Counted from the stretch's first letter, positions 1 to 5,348 are shown. The stretch: DNA of 5,348 bases from an uncultured Anaerolineae bacterium (GCA_903854805.1 CAINXK010000101.1:1-5348); one strand, 5' to 3'. Numbers and translations are program-made. Notes: generated by a model not told the origin, from the letters alone.

Positions 1-2248
1 CTGAAATATGATAAGTTGCGCCTGGTTGAGGTGAGATCATCAGCAGTATTTCTTTCTTCGCATCAGGTTCACCAAAATCAGATAAAAGCTGCAGCCCCTG
101 CGAACGCGCCCAGCGTTGAGCCTGCACCGGCAGGTCCAACACGGTTATTGGTTGGCGCCGGTTAGCCGGTGTATCCACGCCAGCCAGCCCTCCGGTTGCA
201 GAATCCAGCCAGATTTGCTGGTAAATATTATCGAATCGGGTAGGCTGGGTACCATCCAGGAACCACTCCAGCTGTGTGCCGGCGCAAAGGCTCGTCGGCA
301 GTAAACCGGAATAGCTGCAGACTTCCTGTTGTACCATTCCTTTCGGACGGGCAAACTCTTCCACCGGTTTGCCGCGCAGCAGGCTGCGCAGCGTCTCCTG
401 CCAGATTGGTGCCGCGCCCGTCAGCCCGTTGACATCGCGCATGGCCTGGTAGTCACTGTTACCCACCCAGACTCCCACCACCAGGCTGGGTGTGTAACCA
501 ACCGTCCAGTTATCGTGATAGTTGCTGGTTGTGCCTGTTTTTACTGCTGCCGGTCTTTCGATTTTCAACGTGCTGTTTTTGCCGAACCCGATCATGCGGG
601 CGTTGTCATCGCTCAAAATGTCGCTGATCAACCAGGCCACGCGTGGGTCAAATATTTGTGTCTGCGGAGTCTCTTCCGGCTGGTAGAGCAAATTCCCGTC
701 TGCGTCGTGGATATCCAAAATTGCGTTGTGCTCCGGCAAAAAGCCACCATTTGCAAAGGCTGCATAAGCATTGGTCAGCTCGAGCAAGCTCATCTCGCCA
801 CCCCCGAGAGCCAGTGAAAGATCATATTGGTCCGGATCGCCCGGTAAACCGATACCCAGGCGGTTGGATAGCTGTACCATCTTAGCCACCCCCACTTTCT
901 GCAGCGCAGCCACGGCTGGGATGTTTAATGAAGATGCCAGCGCCACTCTGGCTGGCACAATCCCATGTTCTTTTTCATCATAATTCCGGGGTATATATGC
1001 GTTTCCATCCTGGGCAGGAAAGACAGTCTCAACATCCAACATCGGAGTCGCAGCGGTCCATGCAGCCGGATATAACGGCGAAAACGCTTCCGCATAGAGA
1101 AATGGTTTGAAAGCCGAGCCTGGCTGCCGGGATGACGTGGCCATATTTACTGCACCGAAGATGCTTGCGTTGAAATAATCGGCACTGCCCACCAGGGCCA
1201 GTAGATCACCATTGCGCGCATCCAGCACCACCACCGCGGCATTGTTGACGTTGTGATCCAGCCCTTTGTCATCCTTGAACTTTGCAATTTGTCGGGCAAC
1301 CGCTGTTTCGGCACCTGTTTGGGCATCCAGATCCAGGCTGGCACGCACAACCAGGCTGGCGTGTGCAGTGATCTGCCCGTTTTGGATCAGCTCGTCCACT
1401 TGTTTTTTGACCATCCAGACGAAATGCGGCGCGCGGATTGGAAACGGGGCCGCATTGTAGTTCAGGGGTGTTTGTTCGGCCTGGATGCGTTCATCGGTTG
1501 TGATGTAACCATTTTTTTCCATCAGCCCCAGGACAATCAGCTGGCGTTCATTGGCTATACTCGGATTATCAAAAGGATTGTAACGCGCGGGGGCTTGCGG
1601 CAACCCAGCCAGCAGGGCACATTCGGGCAACAGCAGCTCACTGGCAGGCTTGCCAAAATAAGTGCGCGCGGCGGCATCCACTCCGTAGGCAAAACCACCG
1701 TAGAAAGTTTGGTTGAGATACAGAGCCAGAATATCATCTTTGGAATATGCGCGTGTCAACTGCCAGGCCAGTAAGCTCTCGCGTAGTTTACGTCTCAGGC
1801 TGCGTTCAGACATTTCATCCTGTAAAAGCAGGCTGCGGACCACTTGCTGAGTGATCGTGCTTCCGCCCGCGATCGTCTCGCCACCCTGCAAATTGATCCA
1901 TACGGCGCGCAGCATCCCTTCCAGATCCAACCCTGAGTTGCTGTAAAAATTTTTATCTTCCACAGCGATAGTCGCATAGCGCATGCATTTTGGTATATTC
2001 TGCAGTGCCACTTCGGCATGTCGTCCGCCCACTTCCGGCAGAATCTCGTATAACGCGCGTCCATTCCGGTCGGTGATGCGGATCGATGGCTGGTTTAAGT
2101 GCTCCGGGATATCCTTAATCGAAGGTAGTCCAGCTGAGATCGAAATCCAAGTGCCCCCAATTACCCCGGCCAGGCAGATCAGACATAGTACAAACAGGAG
2201 GTTGCGCTTATTGTTGCGCATGTGCTGTGCAGATTCAGGTTTGTTCAT
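1..2248 (-). CDS. pbpC: Penicillin-binding protein 1C, bifunctional class A PBP (3' end beyond window)
   Basis: A single open frame of 749 codons runs from ATG at 2248 off the left edge. Class A PBPs polymerise lipid II glycan strands and cross-link their peptides on the outer face of the membrane. Residues 1-16 are basic and about 17-38 are a hydrophobic anchor. The GT51 glycosyltransferase follows: motif I EDKNFY with catalytic Glu97, GGSTITQQ at 128-135, RRKLRE ending in Glu157, YLNQTFYGG at 177-185. The transpeptidase has SAFK (nucleophile Ser378, Lys381), SLN at 440-442 and KTGTTSN at 570-576. A cysteine pair, Cys644/Cys655, brackets the SGLLPTSL stretch common in PBP1 proteins. The last visible residues, ILLMISPQPGATY, resemble the start of the BiPBP_C domain that ends PbpC proteins, so probably fewer than 100 residues are missing. 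E. coli PbpC is 770 residues. Oddity: the motif I histidine (EDxxFxxHxG) is Asn104. No clear Shine-Dalgarno precedes the start; Met10 is an alternative start. Confidence 0.93.
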   Translation of the reverse strand, partial: MNKPESAQHMRNNKRNLLFVLCLICLAGVIGGTWISISAGLPSIKDIPEHLNQPSIRITDRNGRALYEILPEVGGRHAEVALQNIPKCMRYATIAVEDKNFYSNSGLDLEGMLRAVWINLQGGETIAGGSTITQQVVRSLLLQDEMSERSLRRKLRESLLAWQLTRAYSKDDILALYLNQTFYGGFAYGVDAAARTYFGKPASELLLPECALLAGLPQAPARYNPFDNPSIANERQLIVLGLMEKNGYITTDERIQAEQTPLNYNAAPFPIRAPHFVWMVKKQVDELIQNGQITAHASLVVRASLDLDAQTGAETAVARQIAKFKDDKGLDHNVNNAAVVVLDARNGDLLALVGSADYFNASIFGAVNMATSSRQPGSAFKPFLYAEAFSPLYPAAWTAATPMLDVETVFPAQDGNAYIPRNYDEKEHGIVPARVALASSLNIPAVAALQKVGVAKMVQLSNRLGIGLPGDPDQYDLSLALGGGEMSLLELTNAYAAFANGGFLPEHNAILDIHDADGNLLYQPEETPQTQIFDPRVAWLISDILSDDNARMIGFGKNSTLKIERPAAVKTGTTSNYHDNWTVGYTPSLVVGVWVGNSDYQAMRDVNGLTGAAPIWQETLRSLLRGKPVEEFARPKGMVQQEVCSYSGLLPTSLCAGTQLEWFLDGTQPTRFDNIYQQIWLDSATGGLAGVDTPANRRQPITVLDLPVQAQRWARSQGLQLLSDFGEPDAKKEILLMISPQPGATYHIS

Positions 2249-2255
2249 TCGCTTA

Positions 2256-2285
2256 ATAATACACCACTCAGCCCGTCAAGTGAAA
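2256..2285 (-). promoter_or_regulatory. Candidate promoter of pbpC, possibly leaderless
   Basis: On the minus strand TATTAT (2261-2256) lies 18 bases after TTTCAC (2285-2280). Only 7 bases separate the TATTAT from the pbpC ATG, so transcription would begin at or next to the start codon. This fits the absence of a Shine-Dalgarno sequence there. The -35 match is weak, and the call is inference from spacing alone. Confidence 0.3.
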
Positions 2286-2290
2286 CTCGC

Positions 2291-2503
2291 TCAGCATGAT
2301 CGCTCGCTCACTTTTGGCGTGGTTACCTTGAATACCGAAATAGGAGCATCAGGCCACTCAAGCGCCTTTGCTTCCAACGCCTTTTTTATCTTACTGGCGA
2401 GTTTCGGTTTCGCACATAACCATCCTGTCTTTTCCGCAAAGCAGCACAATAAACATCTTTTATTTTTGCGAAGCGGTTTTTCTACCAGGGAGAGAGTTTC
2501 CAT
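2291..2503 (-). CDS. Possible small hypothetical protein (70 aa)
   Basis: An open frame on the same strand as pbpC, ending 42 bases before it. The protein is lysine-rich with a cysteine cluster (KRCLLCC at 15-21, further Cys at 30 and 70) and a plausible globular stretch, EWPDAPISVFKVTTPKV at about 49-65. Codon choice looks like that of a coding sequence, with few rare codons. Against it, there is no ribosome binding site before the ATG, no family that I recognise, and the preceding DNA looks like decayed coding sequence. It may therefore be the frameshifted tail of the broken gene upstream rather than an independent gene. If real, it could be co-transcribed with pbpC. Confidence 0.3.
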   Translation of the reverse strand: METLSLVEKPLRKNKRCLLCCFAEKTGWLCAKPKLASKIKKALEAKALEWPDAPISVFKVTTPKVSERSC

Positions 2504-2878
2504 TCCATGGAAAGCGATAACCTGAGTAGTTTGACCATGTCAGATTGTACATCTGGTCTTCGTACTGGTGGTATTTCTTACATGGTGATCAGTTTTCTCG
2601 AAAACCGTCCTTGTTGGTCCATATCGGCGAATAAAGATCTATATTATGCTCCAACACCACAAAAAACTTCTTGATACCTTCGATGACGCCAACTCTATCC
2701 CGTGTGGCTGCGGCGTGAGCAAATACAACTGGCGGTATTCCAGGTTCAGATCTTAACCATCACCGCGATTTCCTGTAATAGTAGGTTGATCGATGAGATT
2801 CTCCGCAAAATAACGACAAGAATAATTCTCATCTATCTGGAAGCGTTCCTGCGATCTGCACGATTTACAGCCAGGTAG
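2463..2878 (-). pseudogene. Decayed coding remnant, function not recognised
   Basis: Three protein-like stretches follow each other on the minus strand. The first (2878-2756, 41 codons) begins LPGCKSCRSQ, with a CxxC pair, and ends PTITGNRGDG before TAA. The second (2759-2592, 56 codons, another frame) contains PPVVFAHAAATRDRVGVIEG and IDLYSPIWTNKDGF and ends in TGA. The third (2588-2463, same frame as the second) contains YHQYEDQMYNLTWSNY and ends in TAA. One frameshift near 2757 and one nonsense codon at 2589-2591 would explain the layout. The order of a cysteine pair followed by a mixed alpha/beta region could suit a transposase, but no catalytic signature can be pinned down. No start codon or ribosome binding site is seen, and the 5' end runs into the terminator. 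The remainder of 2504-2890 shows nothing else. Confidence 0.33.
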
Positions 2879-2890
2879 GGTGGTTAAATA

Positions 2891-2922
2891 AAAAACTGGC
2901 GGTCATATGACCGCCAGTTTTT
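2891..2922. terminator. Perfect-palindrome intrinsic terminator, probably bidirectional
   Basis: A 32-base perfect inverted repeat centred between 2906 and 2907. The GC-rich stem is CTGGCGGTC paired with GACCGCCAG around a short AT centre (CATATG in the middle). On the minus strand the stem is followed by TTTTTTATTT, and on the plus strand by TTTTT. It begins 10 bases after the stop of the Gly-Thr-rich gene, which it most likely terminates. It also blocks read-through from that gene toward pbpC. Confidence 0.85.
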
Positions 2923-2932
2923 CATGCACACA

Positions 2933-3259
2933 TCACCGCCTGCCGCCACGGAATACGCCACCCGTGCCGATACCTGTGCCAACGGGTGTGCAGGTTCCGG
3001 TGGTGCAGGTGCCAGTGCCAGTGCCAGTGCAGATGCCTGTTCCGGTGCCAGTGCAGACGCCTGTGCCTGTACCATTGCTGTTGCCAGCACTTGTTTTGGT
3101 ACCATAACCAGCGGCTGTGCCAACGGGCGTGCAAGTCCCAGTGCTTGTGCAGGTACCCGTCCCATTACCACCGTAGCCGCCCCAGGCCAGGGCTGTGCTG
3201 GATGCCAGGAGTGTCAGAGTCAGCGCGAGAAGAAAAGCCACATAAATGTTTTGTTTCAT
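2933..3259 (-). CDS. Secreted Gly-Thr-Cys repeat protein (108 aa)
   Basis: The start chosen is ATG at 3259, because AGGAGA lies 6 bases upstream; an in-frame ATG at 3277 lacks a ribosome binding site and would add six residues. Residues 1-25 are a classic signal peptide: MKQN, a hydrophobic core YVAFLLALTLTLLASS and cleavage after ALA (25/26). The mature ~83 residues are almost wholly Gly-Thr dipeptides broken by cysteines at 37, 43, 69, 77, 85 and 90. The octapeptide GTCTPVGT occurs twice (41-48 and 88-95), and GTGTGVC / GTGTGIC units recur at about 63-78. The tail is GGVFRGGRR. Even cysteine number and export suggest disulphides, perhaps a flat repetitive beta fold, but this is inference. 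No membrane anchor, LPXTG or lipobox is visible. The gene stands alone between a candidate promoter and a strong terminator. No family is recognised. Confidence 0.75.
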   Translation of the reverse strand: MKQNIYVAFLLALTLTLLASSTALAWGGYGGNGTGTCTSTGTCTPVGTAAGYGTKTSAGNSNGTGTGVCTGTGTGICTGTGTGTCTTGTCTPVGTGIGTGGVFRGGRR

Positions 3260-3265
3260 TTTTGG

Positions 3266-3271
3266 TCTCCT
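3266..3271 (-). promoter_or_regulatory. Ribosome binding site of the Gly-Thr-rich gene
   Basis: AGGAGA on the minus strand, 6 bases before the ATG at 3259. It decides between the two in-frame starts in favour of the inner one, which also gives a normal signal peptide. Confidence 0.75.
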
Positions 3272-3275
3272 ATTC

Positions 3276-3287
3276 ATAAACGTTTAT
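3276..3287. promoter_or_regulatory. 12-base perfect palindrome in the leader, candidate operator
   Basis: ATAAACGTTTAT reads identically on both strands and lies between the candidate promoter (3307-3335) and the ribosome binding site (3266-3271) of the Gly-Thr-rich gene. Its place, just inside the predicted transcript, suits a repressor operator. It is short and AT-rich, so chance is possible. Confidence 0.3.
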
Positions 3288-3306
3288 ACTCACCGAACTG
3301 TGAGAT

Positions 3307-3335
3307 ATATTGTTTGTATTTGGCAATAATAACAA
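3307..3335 (-). promoter_or_regulatory. Candidate sigma-70-like promoter of the Gly-Thr-rich gene
   Basis: On the minus strand TTGTTA (3335-3330) is followed after 17 bases by CAATAT (3312-3307). This would give a leader of about 40 bases before the ATG at 3259. The -35 match is good and the -10 match is moderate. Confidence 0.28.
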
Positions 3336-3365
3336 CTTAATGTGAAGCTACGGTAAAGATCCGAT

Positions 3366-3388
3366 GATGAAAAAATAAATATTTCATC
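3366..3388. repeat. Small AT-rich hairpin beside the insertion sequence
   Basis: GATGAAA (3366-3372) and TTTCATC (3382-3388) are exact inverted repeats around a 9-base AT loop. They lie 7 bases outside the left end of the insertion sequence. There is no T tract after the stem on the minus strand, so it is a poor terminator. It may be chance or part of the target site. Confidence 0.4.
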
Positions 3389-3394
3389 GTATTG

Positions 3395-3407
3395 CCCTGA
3401 CTGTCTA
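3395..3407 (+). repeat. Left terminal inverted repeat of the insertion sequence
   Basis: CCCTGACTGTCTA, the exact reverse complement of the sequence at 5176-5188. Its last three bases (CTA, 3405-3407) are the TAG stop codon of the transposase, so coding sequence and transposon end overlap. Confidence 0.9.
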
Positions 3408-5126
3408 GTAAGTATATTGACATGGTGTTTCTGACATAGATACGGCAAAAGCTAGATCAGCGAACTGGCCAACCGGGATGTGAGCAATATACCTATCGAC
3501 CAAGGTTTGCATGGTTTTTGCTGGATCGCGATGGAGCCGTGCAAGAAATTTGCGTGGAGCTTCTGCCTTAGCCTGATGTTTGCGCTGTTTTTGATAATCG
3601 TCAATTTTCACTTCACGAAGCTGCTCCAGAAGTTGATCTTCACTTTCAGCCAGAAAAAGGATTTGGTAATGTCCGAAGTCGCGCAGTGGCTGGGTGGATT
3701 TACGCCCACTAATGCGACGTTGATGACAACGTAACCGCCCGAAAAGGCTTTCGACCTTAAGATTGTCCTGGGGCAAGCCGGGAATATCGAAACAATACAG
3801 CAAATCATCGCCAAACAAATACCACCGTTTTCGTAACCCACTATAAAGCGACAGGGGAATTACCTGACCATACGCATCGGATTCGAAATTACGAAGCAAA
3901 TCTTCCATTTCTTGTTTGACCTGCTGGCTGGTTGGTGCAGGCTCATCCACATGAGACCTTGGCGGATAACGCAGGCAGCCGGCTATTCGCAAAAACCAGG
4001 TATAGGTTTTGTCGATTGTCTCAGCCAACTGGCGATTATTCTCCAAAGTTCGATCAACTTGTCGAGTCAGCCGACTAAAGAAAGCATTTTCGGTCAGCGA
4101 CATGCTATGCAAAGCCTGAGCAATGCTTTCTAATTGGTGGTAACCCTTTAACCCACCCCAATAGAATGGTTTTCGAGTGGTCCGATTAACCGCATCACGA
4201 ATTGCCATACGAAATTGGTTTTCAATTTCCCGCAACTCTTTCGCTCCCTCTGTTTCAGCAACACCGGTTGAATTCAAAAAAAAAGAGCTGTCATCTGAAA
4301 AATCTGTAGTTTTCGGCAAACCACCCAAATCCACACGCATTTTCTTCCGCAAGTCAGTATCATTTTCAAGCACCTCATCGGCAAGATTGCCCAAGAAGTG
4401 CTCCTGACAACGTTGACGAGGCGCATCTGGCCAAACAGCCCGTAGTGCTGCGATGATTCGTTCTTCGCCATCAGATACGCTTGCTAAAACCGGGTAGTCT
4501 TGATAGGTCTTAAGCCAGTTCGTCAAATCTTTCTCATTGGGCGGTTCAAGTTGAATGGCCGAGACAACCGTCCCGCTCAGGACCTCATAGAGCACGTACA
4601 ACAGGCTACCATGCCCTTCTGGTTGCAAAGCGTCCACACCAAAGATCAGACCACCGTGTTTTTCTACGCTTACATCCAACTTCTTCCGTTTTACTTCGCT
4701 GGCTGCTCCCAATAGTGCCAGGTATTGGCGGTATAACTTGCCAACATTACGCTCATTAATTTCAACACCTTTTTGATTCAATTCCCGCTGTATTTCCACT
4801 AACTGCCGCTGATCATGTTCATGACGCCAACCAATGTGTGCCAGCACATCCAACCCATAACTGCTATCAGGCAAGCTCAGTAACAATACTTGACTGGCAT
4901 AGTAGCGCATTCCATAATGTGAACACTCCGCATTCGTACACATTTTCGCTCTGCCTGCCAAAAATAATGGACCGCTCATTGTCTGGATTGTTTTTCGTAC
5001 ATGCCAATTAGGACGAAACTTAAGTTCTGCACCACAATGCACGCAAATATTTTGTTCACAGTTGAATATTTTTCGCTTTGCATCTGGATACTTTCGAACA
5101 GGTCGGTTGCGCGGTCGTTTTTCCAT
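3405..5126 (-). CDS. DDE transposase with zinc ribbon and CxxH motif (573 aa)
   Basis: This enzyme would cut and join the ends of the surrounding element. The basic N terminus (1-19) is followed by a probable DNA-binding zinc ribbon: Cys28-x2-Cys31 and Cys63-x4-Cys68. The RNase H-like catalytic core shows IFGVDALQ with Asp165, SVSDGEER with Asp219, the C/DxxH-type motif QRCQEHFL (Cys240, His243), and DNLKVESLFGRLR with candidate Glu459. The 240 residues between the second Asp and the Glu imply a large, mostly helical insertion (about 250-450), as known in some Mutator/hAT-like transposases. The C-terminal part (about 495-550) is charged and helical. The start at 5126 is supported by AGGAGA eight bases upstream. 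A TAGAAT at 5168-5163 (minus strand) could be its -10 box, but no good -35 accompanies it. The frame is intact, and the stop lies in the left inverted repeat. Family membership is uncertain. Confidence 0.85.
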   Translation of the reverse strand: MEKRPRNRPVRKYPDAKRKIFNCEQNICVHCGAELKFRPNWHVRKTIQTMSGPLFLAGRAKMCTNAECSHYGMRYYASQVLLLSLPDSSYGLDVLAHIGWRHEHDQRQLVEIQRELNQKGVEINERNVGKLYRQYLALLGAASEVKRKKLDVSVEKHGGLIFGVDALQPEGHGSLLYVLYEVLSGTVVSAIQLEPPNEKDLTNWLKTYQDYPVLASVSDGEERIIAALRAVWPDAPRQRCQEHFLGNLADEVLENDTDLRKKMRVDLGGLPKTTDFSDDSSFFLNSTGVAETEGAKELREIENQFRMAIRDAVNRTTRKPFYWGGLKGYHQLESIAQALHSMSLTENAFFSRLTRQVDRTLENNRQLAETIDKTYTWFLRIAGCLRYPPRSHVDEPAPTSQQVKQEMEDLLRNFESDAYGQVIPLSLYSGLRKRWYLFGDDLLYCFDIPGLPQDNLKVESLFGRLRCHQRRISGRKSTQPLRDFGHYQILFLAESEDQLLEQLREVKIDDYQKQRKHQAKAEAPRKFLARLHRDPAKTMQTLVDRYIAHIPVGQFADLAFAVSMSETPCQYTY

Positions 5127-5134
5127 ATTGGCTG

Positions 5135-5140
5135 TCTCCT
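5135..5140 (-). promoter_or_regulatory. Ribosome binding site of the transposase
   Basis: AGGAGA on the minus strand, 8 bases before ATG at 5126. The same AGGAGAC core precedes the Gly-Thr-rich gene. Confidence 0.7.
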
Positions 5141-5175
5141 GGGTAGGCTTCGTTTATTCACTATTCTACACCAGT

Positions 5176-5188
5176 TAGACAGTCAGGG
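5176..5188 (-). repeat. Right terminal inverted repeat of the insertion sequence
   Basis: TAGACAGTCAGGG, the reverse complement of 3395-3407. Beyond 13 bases the two ends diverge, with only scattered matches. In the frame of the adjacent PAS fragment it contributes a TAG stop (5176-5178). Confidence 0.9.
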
Positions 5189-5348
5189 AGACGCACCGCC
5201 AGATGTGGGAGACAATCACACAAGGAAAAGAATGGCATGGTGAATTTGTGAACCGTAAGAAAGACGGCTCTTTGTATTATGAGTCCGCCAGTATTTCACC
5301 CATCACTGACCTGAATGGAAGCGTCACGCATTATCTGGCAGTCAAGGA
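5189..5348 (+). pseudogene. PAS/PAC domain sensor protein, 5' end lost at the insertion sequence (3' end beyond window)
   Basis: The open frame reads THRQMWETITQGKEWHGEF at its start, then VNRKKDGSLYYESASISPI and SVTHYLAVKE. This is the second half of a PAS domain plus its PAC motif: the W-x-G-E-F-x-N-R-x-K-DGS-Y signature and a final HYLAVKE, usually followed by a D-I-T/S linker. Such domains sense small molecules or redox state in histidine kinases and diguanylate cyclases; the output domain is outside the window. Similarity begins at the first codons after the inverted repeat, and a TAG at 5176-5178 closes the frame upstream, so the first half of the PAS domain and anything before it are gone. 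ATG at 5203, 12 bases after GGGAG at the element tip, could restart a truncated product. The missing half is not found to the left of the element. Confidence 0.82.

Larger units (their letters stand above)
3395..5188 (-). mobile_element. Complete insertion sequence, 1794 bp, one DDE transposase gene
   Basis: The element is bounded by 13-base perfect terminal inverted repeats and filled by a single transposase gene running right to left. Both tips begin CCCTGACTGTCTA when read inward. No direct target duplication is seen: the left flank ends CGTATTG and the right flank starts AGACGCA. The intact transposase frame and perfect tips suggest the copy is recent or still capable of moving. The IS family cannot be named from the sequence alone; the transposase looks closest to the IS256/Mutator-like group with a CxxH motif. 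Confidence 0.88.

Noticed and set aside
329..2525. Long plus-strand frames (for example 329-817, 1253-1774, 1983-2525)
   Set aside because: They are antisense to the motif-complete pbpC frame, carry no recognisable domain, and the last one merely continues past the pbpC start.
2592..2605. GTTTTC/GAAAAC inverted repeat as a terminator
   Set aside because: The stem is only 6 bases, AT-rich, with a 2-base loop and no T tract.
2970..3170. CRISPR-like or tandem-repeat array
   Set aside because: The repeats are short, overlapping and in frame with a coding sequence; there are no spacer-sized unique segments.
2884..3340. Other frames over the Gly-Thr-rich gene, including Ala/Ser/Cys-rich, Val-Pro-rich and His-Trp-rich translations on both strands
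   Set aside because: All result from the same DNA microrepeat. Only the 3259-2933 frame has a signal peptide, a ribosome binding site and a terminator directly after its stop.
3388..5195. Target site duplication of the insertion sequence
   Set aside because: The left flank CGTATTG and right flank AGACGCA share no direct repeat, and shifting the assumed tip by a few bases does not create one.
3480..5243. Plus-strand frames within the insertion sequence (for example 3480-3734, 4177-4407, 5001-5243)
   Set aside because: They are antisense to the transposase, short and without recognisable domains. The last crosses the element end in a frame unrelated to the PAS fragment.
1..5348. tRNA, rRNA, riboswitch or a multi-gene novel system
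   Set aside because: No cloverleaf, rRNA core or riboswitch-like conserved leader is seen, and the genes present are unrelated neighbours around an insertion sequence.

Overview
The window shows a moderately GC-rich bacterial chromosome segment in which almost everything reads on the minus strand. A class A penicillin-binding protein of the PbpC type, a long sensor-type PAS fragment and Shine-Dalgarno sequences of the AGGAGA kind all fit a free-living bacterium. The PbpC variant, with Asn replacing the usual His in glycosyltransferase motif I, together with the glycine/threonine-rich secreted protein, makes me think of Chloroflexota (Anaerolineae-like). That placement is an impression, not something the window proves.

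Region by region: (1) 1-2248, minus: the first 749 codons of an uninterrupted pbpC-like gene, cut by the left window edge just as its C-terminal domain begins. (2) 2249-2890: no confident intact gene. A possible 70-residue small protein lies just upstream of pbpC. Before it is a stretch where protein-like sequence is split over two minus-strand frames with an internal stop, which looks like a decayed gene. (3) 2891-2922: a perfect 32-base palindrome with T tracts on both strands, an intrinsic terminator. (4) 2933-3259, minus: a 108-residue secreted protein made almost entirely of Gly-Thr dipeptides with six regularly placed cysteines, with a good ribosome binding site, a candidate promoter and a 12-base palindrome in its leader. 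(5) 3395-5188: a complete 1794-base insertion sequence with perfect 13-base terminal inverted repeats and one 573-residue DDE transposase carrying an N-terminal zinc ribbon and a CxxH motif. (6) 5189-5348, plus: a PAS/PAC sensor domain that begins abruptly at the insertion sequence tip and runs off the right edge.

The genes do not form one pathway. PbpC acts in peptidoglycan assembly and the Gly-Thr protein is probably exported. The most informative structural point is the insertion sequence: its two flanks do not belong to one interrupted gene and there is no visible target duplication, so the element probably sits at a deletion or rearrangement joint. No defence system, CRISPR array or RNA gene is seen. 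The least explained object is the Gly-Thr-Cys repeat protein.
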